Assembly (NCBI GenBank): GCA_034003955.1 | Contig: JAVEXO010000005.1 | Location: 1-64,000, forward strand | DNA: 64,000 nucleotides | From: SZUA-370 sp034003955 | GTDB lineage: Bacteria; Spirochaetota; Spirochaetia; Treponematales; UBA12059 | Direction: 5' to 3' | In this document: piece by piece, positions 17,441 through 30,076 of the stretch | How the letters are laid out: the number at the start of each line of letters is the position of its first letter | How positions within the stretch are numbered: the stretch's first letter is position 1 | Program-made: the position numbers and the translations under genes | Notes under the pieces: model-generated | Databases searched by the model: none | The model's input: only the letters and a program-made list of their open reading frames with translations | What the model was told of the DNA's origin: nothing

Positions 17441-17477
17441 TCCTCCCCCAGGGGAGGAGCTTTTCCTTAGGAAAAGC
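17441..17477 (+). other. Double hairpin between rplJ and rplL
   Basis: Adjacent inverted repeats: TCCTCCCC with GGGGAGGA (17441-17458) and GCTTTTCC with GGAAAAGC (17459-17477, loop TTA). They lie in the 119-base gap before rplL and may be a processing or stabilising element that supports the high L7/L12 dosage. Confidence 0.5.
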
Positions 17478-17508
17478 TATCGTTGTTCAGCCATAAGGAG
17501 AAGATAAT

Positions 17509-17892
17509 ATGGCAGCACTTACATCAGATCAGATCCTGGACGCCATCGCTTCGATGACCGTTCTCGAAGTATCAGAACTCGTCAAGGCCATGGAAGAGAA
17601 GTTCGGCGTCACAGCCGCCGCTCCTGTAGCCATGGTAGCAGGTGGAGCCGCCGCTGCAGCCCCCGTCGAGGAGCAGACCGAATTCACCGTAATCCTCAAG
17701 GGTAACGTACCCGCCGACAAGAAGATTTCCATCATCAAGGAAGTCCGTACCATCACCGGTCTTGGGCTCAAGGAAGCCAAGGATCTCGTTGAAGCCGGCG
17801 AGAAGCCCCTCAAGGAGGGCATTGCCAAGGACGAAGCCGAGAAGATCAAGAAGGCGATCACCGAAGCCGGCGGCGCCGTCGAGATAAAGTAA
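17509..17892 (+). CDS. rplL: 50S ribosomal protein L7/L12
   Basis: 127 residues. N-terminal dimerisation domain, alanine-rich hinge (about 36-52), and the C-terminal domain with KIKVIKEVR-like sequence (KISIIKEVRTITGLGLKEAKDLVE) that contacts translation factors such as the EF-Tu encoded at 27328. AAGGAG precedes the ATG. A strong terminator-like hairpin follows. Confidence 0.98.
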   Translation: MAALTSDQILDAIASMTVLEVSELVKAMEEKFGVTAAAPVAMVAGGAAAAAPVEEQTEFTVILKGNVPADKKISIIKEVRTITGLGLKEAKDLVEAGEKPLKEGIAKDEAEKIKKAITEAGGAVEIK

Positions 17893-17953
17893 GGATCTTG
17901 AAGCAAGCGTCGAATTTTCATTACTCCCGCCGCGTGCCGACGCCGCGGTTAGA

Positions 17954-17988
17954 GGTACCGAGCGCTTTTACCGCGCTCGGTACCTTTT
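17954..17988 (+). terminator. Intrinsic terminator/attenuator between rplL and rpoB
   Basis: GGTACCGAGCG (17954-17964) pairs perfectly with 17974-17984, extendable to 12 bp with a TTTTACC loop, then TTTT. As in other bacteria it may reduce read-through so that rpoBC is made at lower levels than rplL. Confidence 0.75.
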
Positions 17989-18121
17989 CGCGCCTTGAAC
18001 CAAGACTTGACGTGAGGCGCAACTAGAGCTGCATGCTATCGCGTTGCTCCTTCATTGAGGCGATGCGTTTACCATAGATCGAATTAAAAATCGTACACCG
18101 GAACCACGAGAGGGGGTAACG

Positions 18122-21616
<3,495 letters not shown>

Positions 21617-21635
21617 CCTGGTTTTAATATGAGCA

Positions 21636-21738
21636 AAGAGGATAAGAGAATAAGAGGAAGGAAAGAGAGTGAGAGAAGAGACGACAGCTATGATTAGGCT
21701 TTCTCATTCTTACCTCGTTACCTCTTATTCTCTTCGTT
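21636..21738. repeat. Purine-rich inverted repeat in the rpoB-rpoC spacer
   Basis: The 174-base spacer contains GAGGATAAGAGAATAAGAGG and its mirror. Bases 21644-21657 pair perfectly with 21721-21734 over 14 bp, with partial pairing of the purine tract inside. The sequence style (AGGATAAGAG...) matches the arrays at 31.8, 56.6 and 59.9 kb but lacks the CACAGAG core. Confidence 0.65.
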
Positions 21739-21790
21739 CGCCCTATGTATACAACAACGTGTATACGGCCCGCTTCAAGGGGGAGACTGC

Positions 21791-24700
21791 ATGAGAGATA
21801 TTCAGGATTTCGACAGCATAATGGTTCGCCTCGCCAGCCCGGACATGATCCGCAGCTGGAGCTATGGCGAGGTTAAGAAGCCAGAAACCATCAACTACCG
21901 TACCCTGCGTCCGGAGAAAGATGGTTTGTTCTGTGAGCGCATCTTTGGCACGACCAAGGAATGGGAGTGCTACTGCGGCAAGTTCAAGTCCATTAGATAC
22001 AAGGGCGTCATCTGCGACCGCTGTGGCGTGGAGGTTACCCATTTCAAGGTTCGTCGCGAGCGTATGGGGCATATTGAATTGGCCTCGCCCGTATCGCACA
22101 TATGGTTTTACCGCTCTGTTCCTAGCCGCCTGGGCCTCCTCCTCGACCTGCCAGTAGCGGCCTTGAGGTCGGTGCTCTATTACGAAAAGTACGTCGTCAT
22201 AGATGCGGGCGACACCGACTTGAAGAAGATGCAGCTTCTTTCAGAAGAAGAGTTCTACGAGGCACAGGATCGTTTCGGTGGCGCATTTACAGCCGGAATG
22301 GGTGCAGAAGCCGTACGCCAGCTCTTGGAGGGCATAGACCTCGACGAAATGGCCGTAAGCCTCCGGGCAAAGATGATTGAAAAGGGTGCCAAGAGCGATA
22401 AGAGGCTCCTTAAACGAATAGAGATAATTGAAAGCTTCAGGGGTTCGGGCAATAAGCCTGAGTGGATGATAATGGATGTCATCCCGGTCATTCCACCCGA
22501 ACTCAGGCCCATGGTTCAGCTCGATGGAGGCCGCTTCGCAACGAGCGACCTCAACGATCTGTACCGTCGTGTCATAAACCGCAATAACCGCCTCAAGCGA
22601 CTGCAGGGCCTTAACGCCCCCGATATTATAATTCGCAATGAGAAGCGCATGCTCCAGGAGGCTGTCGATGCCCTCTTTGACAACTCCAAGAAGAAGCGTG
22701 TGGTCAAGGGTGCTTCCAACAGACCCCTCAAGTCCCTCTCGGATATGCTCAAGGGCAAGCAGGGCCGTTTCCGTCAGAACCTTCTGGGCAAACGCGTAGA
22801 CTATTCTGGCCGTTCGGTCATCGTGGTTGGCCCCGAGCTCAAGATTCATCAGTGTGGTCTGCCTACCAAGATGGCCCTGGAACTATTCAAGCCCTTCATC
22901 ATGAAGAAGCTTGTAGAGAAGGATGTCGTCTACAACATCAAGAAGGCCAAGATGCTCGTTGAGCAGGAGACCCCGGAGGTCTTCGCCGTACTCGATGAGG
23001 TGGTGCGCGAGCACCCGGTCATGCTCAACCGTGCACCGACGCTTCATCGCCTGGGTATCCAGGCTTTTGAGCCGGTGCTGGTAGAAGGCAAGGCCATAAA
23101 GCTGCATCCCCTCGTCTGCCGCGCCTTTAACGCCGACTTCGACGGTGACCAGATGGCCGTACACGTGCCGCTTACCCACGCCGCCCAGTCCGAGTGCTGG
23201 ACGCTCATGTTGTCGGCCAGGAACCTTCTTGATCCTGCCAACGGCAAGACAATAGTCTATCCCTCTCAGGATATGGTGCTCGGCATCTACTATCTGATGC
23301 GCCATAGGCCAGACGTCAAGGGGCAGGGTCACCGCTTCTCTTCCAGAGAAGAAGCCTACATGGCTTGTGACCTCAAATCATGTGACTGGGAAGCCCTCAT
23401 CAAGGCTCCGGTTCCAAAACTGCCGGTCTGGAACTCCCTTGGTAAGGACATGAGCGATGTTACCTATGGTACCAGCATAGAAACGACGGCGGCCAGGCTC
23501 TTGTTCAATGAGGCCATGCCCCCAGCCGTACCATTTATAAACTACTCCATGGGAGAGAAAGAGCTTCGCTCGCTCATAGAGTGGGTCTACAAGAACGAAG
23601 GACCCTATGTCTGCGTGCTCATGTTAGACGCCATCAAGGATATGGGCTTCAAGTACGCCACCTTCTTTGGCGCTACCATAGGCATGGACGACATCATCAT
23701 CCCAAAAGAAAAGTACGAACTCATAGAAGTAGCCAATACCCAGGTGGAAGGCATCCAGAAACAGTATCTGGCAGGCCATATCACCCAGGAGGAGCGCTAT
23801 AACCAGGTCGTAGAAGTCTGGTCAAAGACTAACGAAGACGTGACCGCCGTGATGATGAAGACCCTGGAGAAAGACCAGAAGGGCTTCAATAACATACACA
23901 TGATGGCTCACTCAGGCGCTCGTGGTTCCAAGAACCAGATCCGCCAGTTGGCCGGTATGCGTGGATTGATGGCCAAGCCGGGCGGAGACATCATAGAGCT
24001 CCCGATTAGGTCTAACTTCAAGGAAGGCCTGTCTGTCATAGAGTTCTTCATATCGACCAACGGTGCCCGAAAAGGCTTGGCCGATACGGCACTCAAGACG
24101 GCTGATGCTGGCTATCTAACCAGAAGACTCGTAGACATAGCACAGGACGTGGTCATAAACGACGACGACTGTGGCACCATCAATGGTGTAGCCCATGCCG
24201 CCATCAAGGATGGTGAGGAAATAGTCGAGCACCTACGGGAACGCATCGTAGGCCGTTATACCCTGGAGCGCATAAAGCACCCTATTACAGGCGAGATAAT
24301 AATAGACGTTAATGAAGAGATAACAGAGGATATTGCCCAGCGCATAGAGAATGCCGGTGTAGAATCAGTGATCATACGCACGGTGCTCACCTGCGAGGCC
24401 AGGCACGGTGTCTGTCGAAAGTGTTACGGTCGTAACCTTGCAACCGGGCGCACGGTGGAGATTGGCGAGGCCGTTGGTATCATAGCGGCACAGTCTATCG
24501 GACAGCCAGGCACCCAGCTTACGATGCGTACCTTCCATATCGGTGGTGCTGCAACGAAGGCTTCTGAAGAGAACCGCATATCACTCAAATACCCGGTGTT
24601 TGTAACAGAAATCGTCGGCCTCTACGTGACATTGCCCAACAAACAATTCCTGTTTACCCGTAAGGGCTACCTGATGTCTTGCAAGGTATTCGCTCAATGG

Positions 24701-26158
24701 GATATTGCTAAGGGCGACAAGGTGCTGGTAGAAGATGGCAGGAGACTGCTTCGTGGAGACGACCTCATCAAGCGCAAGGGCGGAGACATAGTCAAGGCCA
24801 CCGAAATTTCATACGCAAAGCTGATCGATGGAAAACTTCTTTCCATCGCACAGGAAGCTCGTGTTGAAGTAAGAAACGGCTCAGAGGTACTCGTCAAGGT
24901 AGGCGATGTGGTTCCAGCCCATTCGTCCCTAGCCACCTTTGATCCATTCTCCGACCCTATCATCTCAGAGTATGAAGGCTATGTTCGCTACGAGGATATA
25001 ATCCCTGGCTCAACGTTAAAGGAAGAGATAAACGAGGATACCGGCAACCTAGAGAAGAAAATTGCTGAATTCGGCACAGAGAGAGATGCCAAGCAACCTC
25101 GCATTGTGATTACCGATGAGGCTGGAAACGAAATCTTTACCTATCTCCTGCCTGGTGGCGCCTACCTCAATGTAGAGGATGGCGAGATCGTCAAGGCAGG
25201 TAAGACCCTGGCTAAGACCCTCAAGGAAGGTGCCAGGGCCATGGATATAGTAGGTGGTCTGCCCCGTGTAGGCGAGCTCTTCGAGGCACGCAAACCAAAG
25301 ACTCCAACCGTCCTCGCACTGGTTTCTGGCAAAGTTTCATTCAAGGGCATAGTCAAGGGCAAGCGCGTCATAATGATCCTTGACCTGTTTGGCAAGGATT
25401 ATAAGCATCTCGTGCCTATGGGCAGGCGCCTCCTGGTCAGGGACGGAGACGTCGTAGAGGCCGGCGACAAGCTCTGTGATGGCAATCCCAACCCTCACGA
25501 TATCCTCAACATCGCCGGCGAGCACAGCTGCCAGCGCTTCATCATGGCCGAGATACAGCAGGTCTATCGTTTCCAGGGTGTAACGATCAACGACAAACAT
25601 ATTGGTGTCATCGTACGCCAGATGATGAAGAAGGTAGAGATTGTGGCTCCTGGAGACACACGCTTTATCTACGGTCAGCAGATAGACAAGTTCAAGTTTC
25701 ATGAGGAGAACAGGCGCGTCAAGTCTGAGGGTGGTCAGCCGGCAATAGCCAGACCCATATTGATGGGCATAACGAGAGCCTCGCTCAAGATTGATTCGTT
25801 TATATCCGCAGCTTCATTCCAGGAGACGACCAGGGTACTAACCGACGCAGCCATAGCAGGCTCGGTAGATCCATTGCACGGGCTCAAGGAGAACGTCGCC
25901 ATTGGCCATCTCATTCCCGCCGGCACCGGTATGCGTCAATACAAACGCATTAACCTTTCTGACGGAGAACATGATGATCTTGATGCGTATGTTGCAGAAA
26001 TAGCTGAGCAGAGACGCAAGGAGCGTGAATTATCTGTCTTGCCCCTTGGCGATGACCAAGCCTCATACGTCGAGGAGCCGGCGTTTGAAGAAACAACGGC
26101 CTTCGAGGATGATGAGGGTTTTAGCCCAGTAGATGATGAACCTATGGAAGAAGACTGA
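21791..26158 (+). CDS. rpoC: RNA polymerase beta' subunit
   Basis: 1455 residues. N-terminal zinc site CYCGKFK...CDRCGVEV near residue 60, the catalytic loop NADFDGD at 447-453 with its three Mg-binding aspartates, and the second zinc site CEARHGVCRKC near 870. The last 40 or so residues are an acidic tail (EEPAFEETTAFEDDEGF). GGGGGAG precedes the ATG. Confidence 0.98.
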   Translation: MRDIQDFDSIMVRLASPDMIRSWSYGEVKKPETINYRTLRPEKDGLFCERIFGTTKEWECYCGKFKSIRYKGVICDRCGVEVTHFKVRRERMGHIELASPVSHIWFYRSVPSRLGLLLDLPVAALRSVLYYEKYVVIDAGDTDLKKMQLLSEEEFYEAQDRFGGAFTAGMGAEAVRQLLEGIDLDEMAVSLRAKMIEKGAKSDKRLLKRIEIIESFRGSGNKPEWMIMDVIPVIPPELRPMVQLDGGRFATSDLNDLYRRVINRNNRLKRLQGLNAPDIIIRNEKRMLQEAVDALFDNSKKKRVVKGASNRPLKSLSDMLKGKQGRFRQNLLGKRVDYSGRSVIVVGPELKIHQCGLPTKMALELFKPFIMKKLVEKDVVYNIKKAKMLVEQETPEVFAVLDEVVREHPVMLNRAPTLHRLGIQAFEPVLVEGKAIKLHPLVCRAFNADFDGDQMAVHVPLTHAAQSECWTLMLSARNLLDPANGKTIVYPSQDMVLGIYYLMRHRPDVKGQGHRFSSREEAYMACDLKSCDWEALIKAPVPKLPVWNSLGKDMSDVTYGTSIETTAARLLFNEAMPPAVPFINYSMGEKELRSLIEWVYKNEGPYVCVLMLDAIKDMGFKYATFFGATIGMDDIIIPKEKYELIEVANTQVEGIQKQYLAGHITQEERYNQVVEVWSKTNEDVTAVMMKTLEKDQKGFNNIHMMAHSGARGSKNQIRQLAGMRGLMAKPGGDIIELPIRSNFKEGLSVIEFFISTNGARKGLADTALKTADAGYLTRRLVDIAQDVVINDDDCGTINGVAHAAIKDGEEIVEHLRERIVGRYTLERIKHPITGEIIIDVNEEITEDIAQRIENAGVESVIIRTVLTCEARHGVCRKCYGRNLATGRTVEIGEAVGIIAAQSIGQPGTQLTMRTFHIGGAATKASEENRISLKYPVFVTEIVGLYVTLPNKQFLFTRKGYLMSCKVFAQWDIAKGDKVLVEDGRRLLRGDDLIKRKGGDIVKATEISYAKLIDGKLLSIAQEARVEVRNGSEVLVKVGDVVPAHSSLATFDPFSDPIISEYEGYVRYEDIIPGSTLKEEINEDTGNLEKKIAEFGTERDAKQPRIVITDEAGNEIFTYLLPGGAYLNVEDGEIVKAGKTLAKTLKEGARAMDIVGGLPRVGELFEARKPKTPTVLALVSGKVSFKGIVKGKRVIMILDLFGKDYKHLVPMGRRLLVRDGDVVEAGDKLCDGNPNPHDILNIAGEHSCQRFIMAEIQQVYRFQGVTINDKHIGVIVRQMMKKVEIVAPGDTRFIYGQQIDKFKFHEENRRVKSEGGQPAIARPILMGITRASLKIDSFISAASFQETTRVLTDAAIAGSVDPLHGLKENVAIGHLIPAGTGMRQYKRINLSDGEHDDLDAYVAEIAEQRRKERELSVLPLGDDQASYVEEPAFEETTAFEDDEGFSPVDDEPMEED

Positions 26159-26177
26159 TATCGATCCATAGTGTAAG

Positions 26178-26208
26178 ATCCGTCTACGCCGGTGAGGCGC
26201 AGACGGAT
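26178..26208 (+). terminator. Hairpin after rpoC
   Basis: ATCCGTCT plus CGCC (26178-26190) pair with GGCG plus AGACGGAT (26196-26208), one A/C mismatch, five-base loop. No T tract follows; the stem abuts the -35 box of the next promoter. Could be a partial terminator or an mRNA 3' end. Confidence 0.5.
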
Positions 26209-26237
26209 TGACACGGGGCCTCGATGGACTCTATTGT
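26208..26237 (+). promoter_or_regulatory. Promoter of rpsL-rpsG
   Basis: TTGACA (26208-26213), an 18-base spacer and TATTGT (26232-26237), about 100 bases before rpsL. The -10 is identical to that of the tRNA-Thr promoter. Confidence 0.55.
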
Positions 26238-26343
26238 TTAGCCTCGGCGCGTTTTACTGATGCGCCTCTTATATTGCAATTCGTGTACCTAGAAATATGC
26301 CGGACGATGCTGAAGTTCGGCCAAAACAGGAGACCATGGTTTA

Positions 26344-26718
26344 ATGCCTACGATCAACCAGCTAATCCGGATGGGCCGAAAACAGTCCATCTGGAAGACA
26401 AAGAGCCCAGCGCTCAATGAGTGTCCTCAGAAACGCGGCGTTTGTACACGCGTGATGACGGTTACTCCCAAGAAGCCAAACTCTGCCCTCAGGAAGGTCG
26501 CCCGCGTACGGCTATCACACGGCATAGAGGTGACGGCTTATATTCCCGGCGTTGGCCATAACTTGCAGGAACACTCTGTAGTGTTGCTGCGCGGAGGTCG
26601 CGTCAAGGATCTTCCTGGCGTCCGTTACCACATCGTTCGCGGTGCCAAGGATACCTTGGGCGTCGCGGATCGCAGGCAGTCGCGTTCAAAATACGGCGCC
26701 AAGCGGCCAAAGGCGTAA
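26344..26718 (+). CDS. rpsL: 30S ribosomal protein S12
   Basis: 124 residues, normal length. MPTINQLIRMGRKQ at the start, and the decoding-site segments TPKKPNSALRKVARV and PGVRYHIVRGAKDTLGV, including the lysine of TPKKPNS, which streptomycin-resistance mutations change. AGGAG lies upstream. rpsG follows after 11 bases. Confidence 0.98.
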   Translation: MPTINQLIRMGRKQSIWKTKSPALNECPQKRGVCTRVMTVTPKKPNSALRKVARVRLSHGIEVTAYIPGVGHNLQEHSVVLLRGGRVKDLPGVRYHIVRGAKDTLGVADRRQSRSKYGAKRPKA

Positions 26719-26729
26719 GGGTAAGGATC

Positions 26730-27200
26730 ATGGGAAGAAAAAAGAAGACCCAGGATCGTGGTCACCAACCCGATGCCCGCTACAACAGCGTTACCATTAC
26801 CAAGTTCATCTGTAGAATGATGTGGCAGGGTAAGAAATCAATCGTCACGAGCATCATGTATGACGCGCTTGGCCAGCTCCAGACAAAATCCGGGGCTCCT
26901 GCCCTGGAGGCGTTCATGAAGGCCATGGATAACGTAAAGCCGGTTGTCGAAGTAAAGTCACGACGAGTCGGCGGTGCGACGTACCAGGTGCCTATCGAGA
27001 TTCGCGACACGCGTCGCGAGGCTCTTGCTATGCGTTGGCTCATAAACGCTTCCCGCAACCGATCCGGCAAATCTATGGCGGATAGGTTGGCGTCCGAATT
27101 TACCGATGCCTTCAACGGTACCGGTACGGCGGTCAAGAAGCGTGAAGATACACATCGTATGGCAGAGGCCAATAAGGCTTTCGCTCATTACCGCTGGTAA
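26730..27200 (+). CDS. rpsG: 30S ribosomal protein S7
   Basis: 156 residues; the conserved VEVKSRRVGGATYQVPIEI and RWLINASRNRSGKSMADRLASE are intact. It nucleates assembly of the 30S head. fusA, which usually follows rpsG, is not present: the next gene is tuf behind its own promoter. Confidence 0.98.
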   Translation: MGRKKKTQDRGHQPDARYNSVTITKFICRMMWQGKKSIVTSIMYDALGQLQTKSGAPALEAFMKAMDNVKPVVEVKSRRVGGATYQVPIEIRDTRREALAMRWLINASRNRSGKSMADRLASEFTDAFNGTGTAVKKREDTHRMAEANKAFAHYRW

Positions 27201-27237
27201 GGCGGCAAGGCATGGGGCTTTTGCCCCGGCGCGATAC

Positions 27238-27266
27238 TTGTAAAGGTCGCGTTAGCCAATTATACT
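27238..27266 (+). promoter_or_regulatory. Promoter of tuf
   Basis: TTGTAA (27238-27243), 17 bases, TATACT (27261-27266), 62 bases before the tuf ATG. A small GGGGC/GCCCC hairpin near 27215-27226 ends the rpsG region. Confidence 0.65.
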
Positions 27267-27327
27267 GTCGGGACCCGCGCTCGTCGCTGGTTCCCTTTAT
27301 TCGTAATACCAGGCTAGGAGGATATCT

Positions 27328-28518
27328 ATGGCTAAAGAGAAGTTCGAGCGCACCAAAATGCATATGAACGTCGGAACTATTGGTCACATCGACCACGGCA
27401 AGACGACGCTCAGTGCCGCCATTACCCAATATTGTGGCAAGAAATTCGGCGACAAGGTTATGAAGTATGATGAAATTGATAACGCGCCAGAAGAAAAGGC
27501 GCGTGGTATCACCATCAATACGAGGCACCTTGAGTATCAGTCAGACAAGCGCCATTACGCGCACATAGACTGCCCAGGTCACGCCGACTATATCAAGAAC
27601 ATGATCACCGGAGCCGCCCAGATGGACGGCGCCATTCTGGTTGTGTCTGCTCCTGACTCAGTAATGCCCCAGACTCGTGAGCACGTGTTGCTCGCCCGTC
27701 AGGTAGGCGTACCTTCCATTATTGTATTTCTTAACAAGATAGACCTCCTTGATGACGCCGAACTTGTAGAGCTCGTCGAGCAGGAAGTACGTGACCTTCT
27801 AAACTTCCAGAAGTTCCCCGGTGACGAGATCCCAATAATCAAGGGTTCTGCCTTCCAGGCTCTTTCCGAGCCCGACAATGCCGAGGCTACCAAGTGCCTT
27901 GAGGATCTTCTTCTGGCCATGGATACATATTTCAAGGACCCAGAACGTCTTACCGACAAGCCCTTCTTGATGCCTATTGAAGACGTGTTCTCCATATCAG
28001 GTCGTGGTACCGTCGTAACAGGCGCCATCAATCGCGGTATCATCAAGGTAAACGAAGAAGTCGAGATAGTCGGCATCAGGGCTACAAAAAAGACTGTAGT
28101 AACCGGTGTAGAGATGTTCAACAAGCTACTCGATGAAGGCCAGGCCGGAGATAACATCGGCGCCCTGCTTCGTGGTGTAGACAAGAAGGAAGTCGAGCGC
28201 GGACAGGTTCTGGCCAAGCCTGGTACCATCACCCCCCACACCAAGTTCAAGGGTCAGATTTACTGTCTCTCCCAGTCTGAAGGTGGTCGTCACAGCCCAT
28301 TCTTCTCTGGTTACAGGCCCCAGTTCTACTTCCGAACGACTGACATCACCGGAACCGTCAACTTGCCTGAGGGCAAGGAAATGGTCATGCCTGGTGACAA
28401 CACCGAGATCCTGGGCGAGCTGATCTACCCGATAGCCATGGAAAAGGGACTCAAGTTCGCCATTCGTGAAGGTGGCCGAACCGTGGCTTCCGGCCAGGTA
28501 GTCGAAATTCTAGAGTAA
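27328..28518 (+). CDS. tuf: Elongation factor Tu
   Basis: 396 residues. G1 GHIDHGKTT (about 18-26), G3 DCPGH (about 81-85), G4 NKID, and G5-type SAF (GSAFQAL). It delivers aminoacyl-tRNA to the ribosome as a GTPase. AGGAGG precedes the ATG. It has its own promoter and terminator, so it is a single-gene unit rather than part of a full str operon. Confidence 0.99.
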   Translation: MAKEKFERTKMHMNVGTIGHIDHGKTTLSAAITQYCGKKFGDKVMKYDEIDNAPEEKARGITINTRHLEYQSDKRHYAHIDCPGHADYIKNMITGAAQMDGAILVVSAPDSVMPQTREHVLLARQVGVPSIIVFLNKIDLLDDAELVELVEQEVRDLLNFQKFPGDEIPIIKGSAFQALSEPDNAEATKCLEDLLLAMDTYFKDPERLTDKPFLMPIEDVFSISGRGTVVTGAINRGIIKVNEEVEIVGIRATKKTVVTGVEMFNKLLDEGQAGDNIGALLRGVDKKEVERGQVLAKPGTITPHTKFKGQIYCLSQSEGGRHSPFFSGYRPQFYFRTTDITGTVNLPEGKEMVMPGDNTEILGELIYPIAMEKGLKFAIREGGRTVASGQVVEILE

Positions 28519-28541
28519 ACAACGTTTTAAGTGTTTGCAAA

Positions 28542-28570
28542 GCCGCTCCTTACAGGAGCGGCCTTTTTTT
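28542..28570 (+). terminator. Intrinsic terminator of tuf
   Basis: GCCGCTCCT (28542-28550) and AGGAGCGGC (28554-28562) with a TAC loop, then seven T. A textbook rho-independent terminator. Confidence 0.9.
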
Positions 28571-28604
28571 AGGCTGCCGTGTGCATTGGTCCTTTTTAAA
28601 TTCA

Positions 28605-28633
28605 TTGCATGGTATACAAAACCGGCTTACAAT
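28605..28633 (+). promoter_or_regulatory. Promoter of the ugp operon
   Basis: TTGCAT (28605-28610), 17 bases, TACAAT (28628-28633), 60 bases before ugpB. Confidence 0.6.
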
Positions 28634-28692
28634 ACACGTTGATGTTGCATACCCCGCAGGGGTTGCCCTTAAAGATTTTGTAGGAGGCGACA

Positions 28693-30000
28693 ATGAAGAG
28701 GCTTCTATTAGTAGTGCTGGCACTATTCTTGGTCTCAGCTACCGCATTTTCACAAGCTATCAGCATAGATTTCTGGCATGCTATGACCGGAAAGAATGCC
28801 GATAACGTACAGGCACTTTGCGATAAATTCAACGCAAGCCAGGCTAAGTACAAGATTGTTCCCGTCTACAAGGGTTCATACAGTGATACTATGAATGCCG
28901 GAATAGCGGCGTTCAGAGCCAAGTCTGCCCCTGGTATTATCCAGGTGTACGAGGTTGGTACTGCCACCATGATGGCAGCCAAGGGAGCCGTTAAGCCGGT
29001 ATACCAGCTAATGAAAGAGGCTGGCGAGAAGTTTGACCCCAAGATTTATATTCCGACTATCACCAGCTACTACTCCACGTCAAAGGGAGAGATGCTCTCT
29101 TTACCCTTCAATTCCTCAACGTCTGTCATGTATTACAATAAGGACGCCTTCCGCAAGGCTGGCCTTGACCCCGAGAAGCCCCCGCTAACATGGCCCGAGT
29201 TCTTTGATGTAGCCAAGAAGCTCAAGGCCTCTGGTATGGAAGGTGGTTTCTCCACAAACTGGATATCCTGGATCCAGCTTGAGAATTTTTCTGCCTGGCA
29301 TAATCAATCCTTTGGTTCCAAGTCTAACGGTTTTGATGGCCTAAACACCGAGCTGGTGTTCAATACACCCCTGACGCTCAAACATTTCCAGACCATCTAT
29401 GATCTTAGCAAGGATAAGGTTTTCATATACGGTGGCCGTGAAAACAAGGCCAACCCCTTATTCTCTTCTGGCCAGGTAGGCATGCACTTCGAGTCCATCG
29501 GTGGTTATGCCAACTTCAAGAATACCTGTAAGTTTGACTTTGGTGTATCCCGCTTACCGTACTATCCCGAGGTTTCTGGCGCTCCTCAGAACTCCATCAT
29601 AGGTGGCGCGAGCCTCTGGGTATTCAGTGGCAAGTCCAAAGATGAGTATAAGGGTATAGCTTCCTTCTTTACGTTCCTGTCGCAGGCTGAAAACCAGGCT
29701 TTCTGGCACCAGAATACTGGCTATCTCCCCATAACAACAGCGGCGTATGAGCTTACCAAGTCACAGGGTTTCTACGACAAAAACCCTGGTCCTGAGGTAG
29801 CCATCAAGCAGCTACTCAATAAGGCTCCTACCAAGAACTCAATGGGCATCAGATTCGGTAACTTTAACATCATCCGCGAGATTGAGGACCAAACCTGGGA
29901 AGATATCCTGGCTGGCAAGATTTCTGTTAAGGAAGGCCTGGATCGTATGGTTCGTGAGGGCAATGCTACACTTAGAGACTTTGAGAGACTCTACAAGTAA
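28693..30000 (+). CDS. ugpB: ABC transporter substrate-binding protein, UgpB-like (glycerol-3-phosphate type)
   Basis: 435 residues with a signal peptide (about 1-22, no lipobox cysteine, so periplasmic). Segments match the glycerol-3-phosphate binding protein of enteric bacteria closely: LPFNSSTSVMYYNKDAFRKA, SWIQLENFSAWHNQ, NGFDGLNTELVFN, APQNSIIGGASLWV and GYLPITTAAYELTKSQGF. I therefore favour sn-glycerol-3-phosphate or its diesters over a sugar. AGGAGG precedes the ATG by six bases. The first gene of ugpBAE; the ATPase gene ugpC is missing from the cluster. Confidence 0.88.
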   Translation: MKRLLLVVLALFLVSATAFSQAISIDFWHAMTGKNADNVQALCDKFNASQAKYKIVPVYKGSYSDTMNAGIAAFRAKSAPGIIQVYEVGTATMMAAKGAVKPVYQLMKEAGEKFDPKIYIPTITSYYSTSKGEMLSLPFNSSTSVMYYNKDAFRKAGLDPEKPPLTWPEFFDVAKKLKASGMEGGFSTNWISWIQLENFSAWHNQSFGSKSNGFDGLNTELVFNTPLTLKHFQTIYDLSKDKVFIYGGRENKANPLFSSGQVGMHFESIGGYANFKNTCKFDFGVSRLPYYPEVSGAPQNSIIGGASLWVFSGKSKDEYKGIASFFTFLSQAENQAFWHQNTGYLPITTAAYELTKSQGFYDKNPGPEVAIKQLLNKAPTKNSMGIRFGNFNIIREIEDQTWEDILAGKISVKEGLDRMVREGNATLRDFERLYK

Positions 30001-30022
30001 GGTTCATTAAAAACTTTTAGCT

Positions 30023-30049
30023 ACGGGGCCGATCCTTGATCGGCCTCGT
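30023..30049 (+). other. Intercistronic hairpin between ugpB and ugpA
   Basis: A 12-bp stem (30023-30034 with 30038-30049, one G-U pair, loop CTT) followed by GATATTTT. Such hairpins after binding-protein genes protect the upstream mRNA and lower read-through, giving excess binding protein over permease. Confidence 0.6.
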
Positions 30050-30076
30050 GATATTTTACCTCTAGGAAACCGCACG

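Noticed and set aside
18007..18035. Promoter for rpoB beginning at TTGACG
   Set aside because: No acceptable -10 at 16-18 bases; the attenuator-type terminator upstream argues for read-through from rplL.
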